Assembly (NCBI RefSeq): GCF_030811115.1
Contig: NZ_JAUSQK010000001.1
Coordinates: 2,170,001-2,234,000 of the forward strand
Length of the DNA stretch: 64,000 bases
Source of the DNA: Olsenella profusa DSM 13989
GTDB taxonomy: Bacteria; Actinomycetota; Coriobacteriia; Coriobacteriales; Atopobiaceae
Reading direction: 5' to 3'
Shown in pieces: positions 7,898-15,226 of this stretch. The translations under genes and the position numbers were made by a program. A model generated the notes under the pieces. The model did no database searches. It was not told where the DNA came from and saw only the letters and a list, made by a program, of their open reading frames with translations. Position 1 is the stretch's first letter; the number at the start of each line of letters is the position of its first letter.

Positions 7898-9388
7898 CTA
7901 GCGATCCACGAGATAGTCGATGGAGAGGGGCTCCATGCCATAGACCGTGGCCTGCTCCGCCGTGGTGTGGATGGCGAGCGGCAGCGTCTCGTCTTCCGTG
8001 AAGTAGCGCGTGGAGAAGACGGCGGCGCCATCGTTGAGGTAGATCTCCAGCACGGAGGTATCCACGATGACGCGCAGGTCCCTGATGCCGTCCACGGCAG
8101 CGCGCCGTATGGCGCGCCCCTGCCCGGCAGTCGTGCCGGCATCGGTCCTGGCAAACCCGAGCGTCGCGATGCCATCCGCGACGGTGAGCGTGAGGAAGTC
8201 GCCGAACGTCATAGCGAGATCGCCCCTGATGCCTGAGACCACCACATCCGCCACCTTGGGGCAGAGCTCCGTGGCAAAGCCCGTGGCGGTGTGGCCCATC
8301 TCCTGTGAGCTCCTGCGCAGGTCATCGAACTCCTTGACGGGATGCTGCAGGATGAGGCCGGTCCGCGCATCGCGCGTGAGCTCGCGCGGCACCGTGAGGC
8401 AGCCCTTCCATGTGGTGGTGGGGTTGTCATAGGGACGCACGTCGTTGGCATCGTGCGGCAGGCTCATCCAGCCAATGAGGAGCGTGCGGCCCCGTTCGTC
8501 CACGAGCGTCTGGCAGGCATAGTAATCGAAGCCATGGTCCCAGTCGTGGAACGTGGAGGCATCGATGGCGGCGTGCGGGGCGTCCGCGCCCATGAGCCCC
8601 GTGTCCTGATGCATGACGTCCAGGATCGTGCCCTCCATCGGGAAGTAGCCGGCGGCATGCACGTTCTGGCAGGTGAGCTTGGAAGGGTCGTCGGGGTCGG
8701 AGGCCATGGCCATGCCCTGCGGACAGGTGCCCAGGTACTCCCGGCCGTCCAGCGCGATGCGATCGGGGCACTCCCACATGTAGCCGAAGGGCGTTCCGCC
8801 CAGGTTGGTGACGGAGCCCTCCATCGTCCAGACGAGGCCATCGGGCGAGGAGTAGCAGAGGATGGCGCCGCGGCTGTCCGCGCGCGTGCGGGCGCCGAGC
8901 ATCATGTGCATGCTCCCGCCCTGGCTCCACACCTTGGGATCGCGCACGTGGCAGCTGCAGTAGGCCGGATAGGCGTCGTTGCGCATGACCACCGTCTTTG
9001 GTCCCAAGTTGATGCCGTTGTATGACTTGATGAGCGTCTGGTTGGCCAGGCGGCCGGAGTGGGTGCCATCGCCCTTGCCGTCACGGACGTTGCCCGTGTA
9101 GTAGAGCCAGAGCTCGTCGTCATGTATGTAGGCGCCGCCCGAATAGGACCCATCGCGGTCGCTTGGGCAGTCGGGCATGATGTGGCAGCCCAGGAAGGCC
9201 CAGTGCACAAGGTCACGACTGGTGAAGTGGCCCCACCCGTGGGGGCTGTCCGCATGGGGTGGGTAGGTGGGCGCATACTGGCTGAAGAAGTGATACGTCC
9301 CCCGGAACTGGTTGAGCCCGTTGGGGTCGCTCACCGACCCGTTGTGTGCCGAAAGGTGGAGCTTGGGACGCCAGGACTCGTTGCTCAT
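7898..9388 (-). CDS. Glycoside hydrolase family 32 (sucrose-6-phosphate hydrolase/beta-fructofuranosidase)
   Basis: A 496-residue cytoplasmic hydrolase without a signal peptide that releases fructose from sucrose, sucrose-6-phosphate or short fructans. The nucleophile aspartate is in SDPNGL (Asp21), the transition-state stabiliser in VRDPK and the acid/base glutamate in WECPD. A C-terminal beta-sandwich follows after about residue 350. No PTS or ABC sugar transporter gene is adjacent, so the substrate is open. The gene starts 24 bases after the methyltransferase stop and could be its downstream partner only by position. Confidence 0.9.
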   Translation of the reverse strand: MSNESWRPKLHLSAHNGSVSDPNGLNQFRGTYHFFSQYAPTYPPHADSPHGWGHFTSRDLVHWAFLGCHIMPDCPSDRDGSYSGGAYIHDDELWLYYTGNVRDGKGDGTHSGRLANQTLIKSYNGINLGPKTVVMRNDAYPAYCSCHVRDPKVWSQGGSMHMMLGARTRADSRGAILCYSSPDGLVWTMEGSVTNLGGTPFGYMWECPDRIALDGREYLGTCPQGMAMASDPDDPSKLTCQNVHAAGYFPMEGTILDVMHQDTGLMGADAPHAAIDASTFHDWDHGFDYYACQTLVDERGRTLLIGWMSLPHDANDVRPYDNPTTTWKGCLTVPRELTRDARTGLILQHPVKEFDDLRRSSQEMGHTATGFATELCPKVADVVVSGIRGDLAMTFGDFLTLTVADGIATLGFARTDAGTTAGQGRAIRRAAVDGIRDLRVIVDTSVLEIYLNDGAAVFSTRYFTEDETLPLAIHTTAEQATVYGMEPLSIDYLVDR

Positions 9389-9412
9389 GGGACGCTTCCC
9401 CTCTGTCGATGT

Positions 9413-10249
9413 CTAAGATGACCCCATCTTAGGGCCTCGGTGTGAGAACGATTCCATAATCTGTGCAGGCGGTACGCTTTTGCCGTTGGGAGAGGTGGCG
9501 CCCTTACGCCTGAGCACGAGGTAGGTGTTGAGGTCGCCGCCATGGCCATCCGCAGGGAAGGTGCCCACGGGCTGCGCCGAGGGAACGGCCCTCGTGAGCG
9601 CCCGCACCTCGTCATCGTCGACGTAATGGCAGAAGCGGTAGGCGCCCGGCTTGCCCTGCCAGCCGAGGAGGTAGTCGTTGGCACCCAGCTCGCCCTGCGC
9701 GAGACCCAGGGCGCCAAGCGCCCGCGCGGTGGTCGCGCGCGCCTTGGCGGCCAACGGGTCGGAGTCCATGAAGCGCCAGAGCGAGACGACGGCGAGCCCG
9801 CCGGGCCGCACCGCTGCCACGAGCGAGGAGAGCAGCCGCTCACGCGCGGCGGAGGTGGGCAGGTGGTGCATGAAGCCAAAGGAGACGGCCGCATCTGCCT
9901 CGGGGAGGCCCAGGTGCAGGGGACGCTCGAGCAGCGTGCGCGCCACGTCAGCCTCAACGAGGGGGGCATCGCCAGCGAGGGCCCTGCAGTTGTCCACGCC
10001 CACGTAGGAGAGCCGCGTGTGGGGCAGCCGCTCCTCCAGGAAGCGTCCCAGCCGTTGGTTGCCGCAGGCCACGTCCACCACGCCCAGCGACGGCGGGTCG
10101 GGTGGCAGCAGTTCCAGCAGGTGCTCCCAGCCCGGCCAGGCGGACTGACGCGTGGCCGAAAACGATGCGGCCTGCTCGCGGTAGAAGGCGGAGGTGAGCG
10201 TGACCATGCGTCGTGCGAGCCCAAGGCTCATGTCTGGGCATGTGGGCAT
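9413..10249 (-). CDS. SAM-dependent methyltransferase with Trm9/ALKBH8-like features
   Basis: A 278-residue class I methyltransferase. Motif I is VVDVACGNQRLG (residues 57-68), the acidic loop is VGVDN, and the post-motif is FGFMHHLP (residues 125-131). The later NDYLLGW plus FCHYVDDDEV is the arrangement I associate with Trm9/ALKBH8 enzymes, which methylate 5-carboxymethyluridine in tRNA. It starts at an ATG with GGGAGGG upstream and is divergent from elp3, only 30 bases away, whose product makes that carboxymethyl group in eukaryotes. Function is inferred from this pairing; a different small-molecule methyltransferase remains possible. Confidence 0.6.
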   Translation of the reverse strand: MPTCPDMSLGLARRMVTLTSAFYREQAASFSATRQSAWPGWEHLLELLPPDPPSLGVVDVACGNQRLGRFLEERLPHTRLSYVGVDNCRALAGDAPLVEADVARTLLERPLHLGLPEADAAVSFGFMHHLPTSAARERLLSSLVAAVRPGGLAVVSLWRFMDSDPLAAKARATTARALGALGLAQGELGANDYLLGWQGKPGAYRFCHYVDDDEVRALTRAVPSAQPVGTFPADGHGGDLNTYLVLRRKGATSPNGKSVPPAQIMESFSHRGPKMGSS

Positions 10250-10265
10250 GCCGTTCCCTCCCCGC

Positions 10266-10271
10266 TATACT
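10266..10271 (+). promoter_or_regulatory. Candidate -10 box giving a near-leaderless elp3 transcript
   Basis: TATACT lies 8 bases before the elp3 ATG at 10280. A transcription start 6-8 bases downstream of the box would begin at or just before the ATG, so the message may have no leader and no ribosome site, and none is visible upstream. No convincing -35 box is seen; the hexamer at the expected spacing (TGGGCA) is weak. Confidence 0.45.
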
Positions 10272-10279
10272 GGGTGGCC

Positions 10280-12109
10280 ATGGAAGAGCTGCTCCTGGAC
10301 ATAATCGCACACCTGCGCCGGCAGAAGGACCGCGCGCTCACCTCCCGTGAGCTCGAGGGCATCCTCATGGAGCACAACCGTGGCGTCGCGGGCCACGTGC
10401 GCCACGTTCACAAGCGGCAGCTCCTCCCCTACTACCTTCACGTGAAGGAGCAGGGGCACGACACGTGGCAGCGTTGGGGCGTTGACGCGGCACTGGAGGA
10501 GCGACTCCTCGCCACGCTGCGCCTGAAGCCACGGCACACCGCCTCGGGCGTGGCCACCATCACGGTGCTCACAAGGCCCCATCCCTGCTCGAGCGACTGC
10601 ATCTACTGTCCTGCGGACCTGCGCATGCCCAAGAGCTATCTCGCGAGCGAGCCCGCCTGCCAGCGCGCCGAGCAGAACTTCTTCGACCCCTTCCTGCAGG
10701 TGTCCGCCCGCCTGCAGGCGCTCCACCAGATGGGCCACTCCGTGGACAAGGTGGAGCTCATCGTGCTGGGCGGCACCTGGAGCGACTACCCTCGGGACTA
10801 CCAGCTGTGGTTCGTGAGGGAGCTCTTCCGTGCGCTCAACGAGTGGCCGTACCCCATGGAGGAGCTGCACGCGCGCGCTCGGGCCTATCGCGCGCTGGGG
10901 TTCTCCAACAGCCCGGACGAGTGCGTCCGGCGCGTGGCCGCGGAGCAGGCGCGCATCGATGCGGGCAAGGAGAGCTACAACCAGGGGTTCGCCCGTCTGT
11001 ACGCTGGGCCTGACGGCTCCGGCGCCAAATTCCAGACCACCACGATGGAAGAGCTCGAACGCGAGCAGCGCCGCAACGAGACGGCAGCGCATCGCGTGGT
11101 GGGGCTGGTCATAGAGACGCGCCCCGATGCCATCACGCCAGAGCTGCTCACGCGCGCGCGGCGACTGGGCTGCACCAAGATCCAGATGGGCATCCAGTCC
11201 ACGCGCCAGGAGGTGCTGGACGCCAACCACCGTGCGGCCACGGTCGCACAGGTCAAGCGGGCGTTCTCGCTCGTGAGGCTCTATGGGTTCAAGCTGCACA
11301 CGCACCTTATGGCCAATCTCCTGGGTTCGACGCCCGATGGGGACAAGCGTGACTTCGAGGCCTTCGTGAGCGACCCCGGCTTTCTGCCGGACGAGATAAA
11401 GCTCTATCCCTGCGCACTTGTGGCGGGCACGCAGCTGGTGCGGGAGTACCGGCAGGGTCGTTGGCGCCCCTACAGCGAGGACGAGCTCATGGACGTGTTG
11501 GTGGCGGACATGCTGACCACCCCTTCCTACGTGCGCATATCGCGCATGATCCGCGACATCAGCGCCACGGACATCCTCGTGGGCAACAAGAAGACCAACC
11601 TACGCCAGATGGTCGAGGGGCGCATCCGTGCGGAGGGGCTTGCCGGCCGCGTGCGTGACATACGCTTTCGCGAGATTGCCCGCTCCGAGGTTGACCTGGG
11701 TGCGCTGACGATGGATGACGTGCACTACGAGACGGCCGTCTCCACGGAGCACTTCCTGCAGTGGGTGACGCCAGAGGGGCGCATTGTGGCCTTCCTGCGC
11801 CTCTCGCTTCCCCACTGGGACGAGCTTGCGGCGGGAGCGTTCGACGTGCGAGCCGAGGAGCTGCCCGTGCGGCCCGGCGAGGCCATGATCCGCGAGGTGC
11901 ACGTGTATGGCAAGGCCGCGCACCTGGGGAAGTCCGACTCCAGCTCGCAACACCAGGGGCTGGGCCGGGCGCTTGTGGCTCGTTCCCGCCAGATTGCGCG
12001 CGATGCGGGCTATGTGCGCCTCAATGTGATCAGCTCCGTGGGAACGCGCGAGTACTACCGCCACCTGGGCTTCGAGGATGCGGGGCTGTACCAGCGGGTG
12101 GGGCTGTGA
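10280..12109 (+). CDS. elp3: Elp3 homologue: radical SAM/GNAT tRNA uridine-34 modification enzyme
   Basis: A 609-residue Elp3. The radical SAM domain has the cluster cysteines Cys103, Cys107 and Cys110 (HPCSSDCIYCP), followed by LGGTWSDYP and the conserved substrate segment GIQSTRQEVL. The C-terminal GNAT domain (about residues 480-609) has the acetyl-CoA loop with QGLGRALV and ends GTREYYRHLGFEDAGLYQ. It is full length. The open frame extends far upstream, but the ATG at 10280 begins the family N-terminus. The product should make 5-carboxymethyl-type uridine at the wobble position. It faces the Trm9-like methyltransferase. Confidence 0.92.
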   Translation: MEELLLDIIAHLRRQKDRALTSRELEGILMEHNRGVAGHVRHVHKRQLLPYYLHVKEQGHDTWQRWGVDAALEERLLATLRLKPRHTASGVATITVLTRPHPCSSDCIYCPADLRMPKSYLASEPACQRAEQNFFDPFLQVSARLQALHQMGHSVDKVELIVLGGTWSDYPRDYQLWFVRELFRALNEWPYPMEELHARARAYRALGFSNSPDECVRRVAAEQARIDAGKESYNQGFARLYAGPDGSGAKFQTTTMEELEREQRRNETAAHRVVGLVIETRPDAITPELLTRARRLGCTKIQMGIQSTRQEVLDANHRAATVAQVKRAFSLVRLYGFKLHTHLMANLLGSTPDGDKRDFEAFVSDPGFLPDEIKLYPCALVAGTQLVREYRQGRWRPYSEDELMDVLVADMLTTPSYVRISRMIRDISATDILVGNKKTNLRQMVEGRIRAEGLAGRVRDIRFREIARSEVDLGALTMDDVHYETAVSTEHFLQWVTPEGRIVAFLRLSLPHWDELAAGAFDVRAEELPVRPGEAMIREVHVYGKAAHLGKSDSSSQHQGLGRALVARSRQIARDAGYVRLNVISSVGTREYYRHLGFEDAGLYQRVGL

Positions 12110-12145
12110 CTAACACGAGCCGGGGGCTTCTTGCTTGGCAATGAT

Positions 12146-12196
12146 TGCCTGGCCAATGCGATGGGGTATGCCAACGACCAGCGCATTGGCCAGGCA
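12146..12196. repeat. 15-bp perfect inverted repeat downstream of elp3
   Basis: TGCCTGGCCAATGCG at 12146-12160 is followed after 21 bases by its exact reverse complement at 12182-12196. There is no T-run after it, so it is not a textbook intrinsic terminator. It sits where the core gene block gives way to the island, so it may be a structural 3' end of the elp3 message, a protein site, or a remnant repeat. Confidence 0.7.
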
Positions 12197-12243
12197 ACAT
12201 GCGCTTCATGCCGAGATGATCCACACTCTTGCACGGACGTCGT

Positions 12244-12705
12244 CTATTTGAGGGACATCACATATATCTGGCATGGATTTTCTTCGCCCCATAGCGTAGG
12301 AAGTACCTCAAACTCCTTAAATCCAAGTGAAATGTAGAATCGGTTGGTGGCGTCATACTCATCATACCTTCTCATCTGCACAGTCTTCACCTGGAGGAAT
12401 GAGTACCCATGTGCCACTGCCATTTCCTTGGCCTCTTCAAAGAGCCTCTTCCCAATGCCCCGTCTGTGGTACTCCTTTAAGACCCCCATTACATGCAATT
12501 CAACCGTATCTTTTCCCGTTTCTCTCAAATAGATAAATCCTATGGGGCGATCCGCATCGTATGCCGCATAGAATGCATGGTTGGCACTCTCGTGTATATA
12601 GCTTTCCCGGGCTTCAGGAATGCCAAACCAATCAGGCAGGTCCTCCAATATCAAGCGTGTAACACGTTGCCTTTCGACTGCGTTCGTAACCTCCTTGATA
12701 ACCAC
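12244..12705 (-). CDS. GNAT-family N-acetyltransferase
   Basis: A 153-residue acetyl-CoA-dependent transferase. Beta4/alpha3 has the acetyl-CoA motif EYHRRGIGKRLFEEA (residues 78-92), and NRFYISLGF near the C-terminus is the typical alpha4-beta7 region. It starts at a GTG with AAGGAG about 10 bases upstream. The base composition is clearly lower in GC than the neighbours, which suggests horizontal transfer. Its substrate is unknown. Confidence 0.8.
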   Translation of the reverse strand: MVIKEVTNAVERQRVTRLILEDLPDWFGIPEARESYIHESANHAFYAAYDADRPIGFIYLRETGKDTVELHVMGVLKEYHRRGIGKRLFEEAKEMAVAHGYSFLQVKTVQMRRYDEYDATNRFYISLGFKEFEVLPTLWGEENPCQIYVMSLK

Positions 12706-12833
12706 GTTCTCTATGCTCCTTAGATCAAGCGATCACCTAGGAAGTAGTATCGCTTCCCCACACCAGGCCTCTTAACTAGGCCTCTTATACGCCCCCAGTC
12801 CAAGGCTCCTTGTATACTGTGGGGAAATCCGCA

Positions 12834-13160
12834 CTACAGATAAATGCCTGGCCCCTCTCGGCACGCTACCGTCTTCGGTAGGATGCCATGCCCAATCGAG
12901 CCCTTGAGGTAGTGTTGTACCTCTTTCCATGGTGCCCCAAAGCCGTTCTTGGTCAGCAGCGTCTCGACGAGCTTCTCGCTGCGTGGTAGTGCTACGCCAT
13001 TGTCGGAAGAATCCTTTATGTAGCATATATGTTCGCCCAGCCCATTCATATCCTCACACAGGGGGTGTGGATACCGCAATGCCAGAGGCATGACGCAACA
13101 AAGATAATGTCGAATAAGCATTCCAGTCTCTTGCTCACAGCGTCTCGCAGACTGTAACAC
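12834..13160 (-). CDS. Small open frame, unrecognised, possibly decayed
   Basis: A 108-codon frame with ordinary amino-acid use (for example KLVETLLTKNGFGAPWKEVQ), including a hydrophobic and aromatic mix not expected from pure noise. No ribosome site stands out and I recognise no family. It may be the 3' part of a lost gene of an earlier insertion or may not be expressed. Confidence 0.2.
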   Translation of the reverse strand: MLQSARRCEQETGMLIRHYLCCVMPLALRYPHPLCEDMNGLGEHICYIKDSSDNGVALPRSEKLVETLLTKNGFGAPWKEVQHYLKGSIGHGILPKTVACREGPGIYL

Positions 13161-13213
13161 TGCGGTAAATGTGAGCTAGGCGTTCTTGGAACCAGGAAGT
13201 GGAGACCTCATAT

Positions 13214-13307
13214 CCCAGCACCCTAACGCATGGCTGACCCTGCTGGGGAGGGATGACCCTCGTCCGGAGGGTGAGAGCACTGGGAGGACGAAGGCCCTTC
13301 CCAGCGC
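13214..13307. other. Cluster of three strong hairpins (structured RNA candidate)
   Basis: Three stems follow one another: CCCAGC at 13214-13219 with GCTGGG at 13242-13247; ACCCTC at 13256-13261 with GAGGGT at 13267-13272; and 13277-13285 with 13299-13307 (nine pairs with one mismatch). They lie about 100-190 bases downstream of the encapsulin stop. They could be a 3' processing element of that operon or a small RNA. I recognise no known riboswitch consensus. Confidence 0.4.
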
Positions 13308-13330
13308 TCCTAGAGCATTACTATCACGAT

Positions 13331-13356
13331 AGGCCACACACTATGTGCAAAGGCCT
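13331..13356 (-). terminator. Possible hairpin terminator downstream of encapsulin
   Basis: AGGCC at 13331-13335 pairs with GGCCT at 13352-13356, with further CACA/TGTG pairing inside. It lies 48 bases past the encapsulin stop in the direction of transcription. There is no U-run, so this is a weak terminator call. Confidence 0.3.
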
Positions 13357-13403
13357 TTCCTTCCATTTCGCGCGTGGACAACTCCCTATAGAGGAAACAA
13401 CAA

Positions 13404-14186
13404 CTACCCCTGGAAGACGACGACGGCCCTCTGGTTCTTGACGCGCAGGAGCGCCGTCTCGAACACGCGGAAGTCGTGGTCGAGCTCGGAGGAACCGAGA
13501 TAGCCCGTGATCATGTCCTGGCCGATGGCGAGGTCCATGTTCTGCTCGCCACAGGCCAGCAGAAGAGCCGTCTTGGTAGGCAGCACGGGAGTCTGGAAGA
13601 TCTTGCCCTCGATGAGCGCCGCGATGCGCTTGCCCTCCAAGGTGCCCGTGCCGGGCTGGATCCTCTGCAGCTGGGCATAGACGTCAGGGCTCACGACCAG
13701 GGCCTTCTCGCCGTAGACCTGGCTCTCGAGCAGCGCCTGGAGGCCACCCGCCACGTCGGTGAACGCGTTCTCGCCCTCGGACCAGTCCCGCGCCTCGGCC
13801 TTCTGCGCCTCGGGCAGGCCGAGCAGGCCAGCGGTGCCATACTCCTCGTTGCCCAAGAAGATCATACGGTCCTCCTGAAGGGCGCAATCGGTTGCGGCGA
13901 CGGAGACCTCGGAGTAGGACAGGGGAATGCCCATCCGCTCGGCCGCCTGGATCGCACGCCAGGATAGCGTGAAGTCGGCAGCGAGCATCGGAAGCTCCAC
14001 GGCGCGTCTGCCGCCGTCCTGCGCGGTGGGCGCCTCGAGCATCTGTATGCCAGAGCCCAGTGGCCCGTAGATGTCGAGGAACTTCCTGCCCGTCAGCACG
14101 GCCTTGGCCGCCGCGATGACCTTCGCGTCGACCTCATCCCACTGCACATCCGTGAGCTTGCTGTCATCCCTCATGAGGTAATCCAT
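13404..14186 (-). CDS. Family 1 encapsulin shell protein
   Basis: A 260-residue HK97-fold shell protein. The opening MDYLMRDDSKLTDVQWDEVD, the GRKFLDIYGPLG segment (residues 34-45), SGTLEGK-like E-loop material, AIGQDMITGY and the final FRVFET to VVVFQ strands follow the encapsulin/linocin pattern, and length is within the usual 260-270. The shell assembles into a cage of about 24-32 nm that encloses cargo with a C-terminal targeting peptide. The cargo gene lies 12 bases upstream in the same transcript. AGGGGG precedes the ATG. Confidence 0.9.
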   Translation of the reverse strand: MDYLMRDDSKLTDVQWDEVDAKVIAAAKAVLTGRKFLDIYGPLGSGIQMLEAPTAQDGGRRAVELPMLAADFTLSWRAIQAAERMGIPLSYSEVSVAATDCALQEDRMIFLGNEEYGTAGLLGLPEAQKAEARDWSEGENAFTDVAGGLQALLESQVYGEKALVVSPDVYAQLQRIQPGTGTLEGKRIAALIEGKIFQTPVLPTKTALLLACGEQNMDLAIGQDMITGYLGSSELDHDFRVFETALLRVKNQRAVVVFQG

Positions 14187-14198
14187 GACGCTGTCCCC

Positions 14199-14579
14199 CT
14201 AATCCTTGAGGCTGCCGATGGTGCTGGCGCCATCGGAGCCGTTCGTGTCGCTACCCTCTAGGACCTGGGGAAGCTCGACGGGCTTGATGCCCAGGTCGTC
14301 GAGCATCTCCTGAACCTCCTGGGTGCCCGCGTCGTACTGGACGCCCTCTTGGGGGTCAAGGTACTTCAGGAGCGTGAGCAGCTCGCCCATGTGGGCCTTC
14401 TCCTCATCCCTGATGTCGGCAAGGACGGCCTTCGCCACAGGGTCATCCGTCGCCTGCACGTGGGCGTCGTAGCCATAGATGGCCTCGAGCTCGCCCGAGA
14501 GGTCGGCCCTGATTGCCTGTATAAGCTCCCCCTTGTTCATCTTGCGTTCAACGTTTGCGGAAAAAGGATTTCCAAACAT
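14199..14579 (-). CDS. Encapsulated ferritin-like protein (EncFtn) with cargo-loading peptide
   Basis: A 126-residue two-helix ferritin-like protein. Helix one has GELEAIYGYD (Glu30, Glu32) and helix two RDEEKAHM (Glu59, Glu60, His63), matching the ferroxidase site of encapsulated ferritins, which form rings that oxidise Fe2+. A low-complexity linker rich in D, G and S leads to TIGSLKD, a cargo-loading peptide of the GSL type. The ATG at 14579 has AGGGAG about 10 bases upstream. The shell gene follows directly, so iron is presumably stored inside the cage. The iron-storage role is inferred from family. Confidence 0.9.
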   Translation of the reverse strand: MFGNPFSANVERKMNKGELIQAIRADLSGELEAIYGYDAHVQATDDPVAKAVLADIRDEEKAHMGELLTLLKYLDPQEGVQYDAGTQEVQEMLDDLGIKPVELPQVLEGSDTNGSDGASTIGSLKD

Positions 14580-14618
14580 CGTGTACCGCTCCCTTCGACG
14601 TGGTGTGCGAGTTATCCC

Positions 14619-14648
14619 ATTATAGCTGCAACTGATATACATTCTCAA
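14619..14648 (-). promoter_or_regulatory. Strong sigma-70-type promoter for the encapsulin operon
   Basis: Read on the minus strand, TTGAGA (14643-14648) is separated by 18 bases from a perfect TATAAT (14619-14624). Transcription should start near 14612, giving a leader of about 33 bases before the cargo ATG. This is one of the best promoter matches in the window and suggests high basal expression. No Fur-type palindrome is evident. Confidence 0.75.
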
Positions 14649-14664
14649 TATAATAGGCACGTCG

Positions 14665-15044
14665 ATGGATGGTGAGTCCCGTGTCACCACAGGGTGGCAT
14701 AGTCTCTTTGTTGACCACATGGACGATTTGAGCGGAGCCTACCTCTTCGCCGACTTGGTTACGCCCACCAAGTTTCCGTCTCCGTCCTACCTGGGTAAGA
14801 CGTGGACGCCTTGCATGAAGACGGCTGGAGTCATCAGCGTGTCTGGTGCTAAGCTGCGCTTTCACGATCTGCGTGACATCTTCGCCACGCGGACCCTCAC
14901 CCCGGCATTGACATCGTGACTGTCACATCCATCCTCGGTCATCGTGACACGTCCACCACCCTTTGTCATTACGCTCGTTGGATGCCAAACGCCACCGTCC
15001 CTGCCATGGAGAAAATGGATGGCGTCGTAGGCGGATCCTCGTAA
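14665..15044 (+). pseudogene. Tyrosine recombinase (phage integrase) C-terminal remnant
   Basis: The frame from 14665 contains LRFHDLRDIFATRTL, the box with HxLR of phage-type integrases. After a one-base shift near 14900 the sequence continues as IVTVTSILGHRDTSTTLCHY, the box with GHR and the catalytic tyrosine. The N-terminal half is missing. It is therefore a dead fragment, a trace of an earlier mobile element in this island. Confidence 0.8.
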
Positions 15045-15118
15045 CGCCCGTGTACCATAGGAAATGTTCTCCTCCACACAGAGAAAGGGCACCCTCATGG
15101 ACGTTCCTCCTCTGTATT

Positions 15119-15172
15119 GCCCCCGCTGGGGGCGAAAGTCAAGCGGGGCGCGGTCGCCTTTGGCGACCGCGC
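15119..15172. terminator. Two tandem GC-rich hairpins after the restriction gene
   Basis: GCCCCC (15119-15124) pairs with GGGGGC (15128-15133), and an 11-base stem at 15148-15158 pairs perfectly with 15162-15172 around a 3-base loop. They lie 55-108 bases beyond the restriction enzyme stop. Without U-runs they may act as a bidirectional barrier or stabilise a 3' end. Confidence 0.4.
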
Positions 15173-15226
15173 TGGCACAAGCAAGGGTTGTAGCATGCCC
15201 TATCGCAGAAACAGCGTTGTGCATCG

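Larger units (their letters stand above)
12706..13403. other. Island intergenic region without a recognised gene
   Basis: About 700 bases between the GNAT gene and encapsulin hold no gene I can name. A 10-base direct repeat AGGCCTCTTA occurs at 12765-12774 and 12778-12787. A 108-codon minus-strand frame (12834-13160) and a cluster of hairpins (13214-13356) are listed separately. Base composition is uneven, which suits a decayed insertion. Confidence 0.6.

Noticed and set aside
9542-10279. Open frame running into elp3 from upstream (245 extra codons)
   Set aside because: It is antisense to the methyltransferase and lacks the Elp3 N-terminus; the ATG at 10280 begins the family pattern.
12765-12787. 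CRISPR-like direct repeat (AGGCCTCTTA twice)
   Set aside because: Only two copies, three bases apart, with no spacers; no CRISPR array or cas genes were seen anywhere in the window.
12772-13026. Minus-strand open frame of 84 codons
   Set aside because: Low-complexity composition, no ribosome site, and overlaps the unrecognised frame in another phase.
14665-15044. Functional integrase
   Set aside because: Frameshifted and without the N-terminal half, so it is a remnant.
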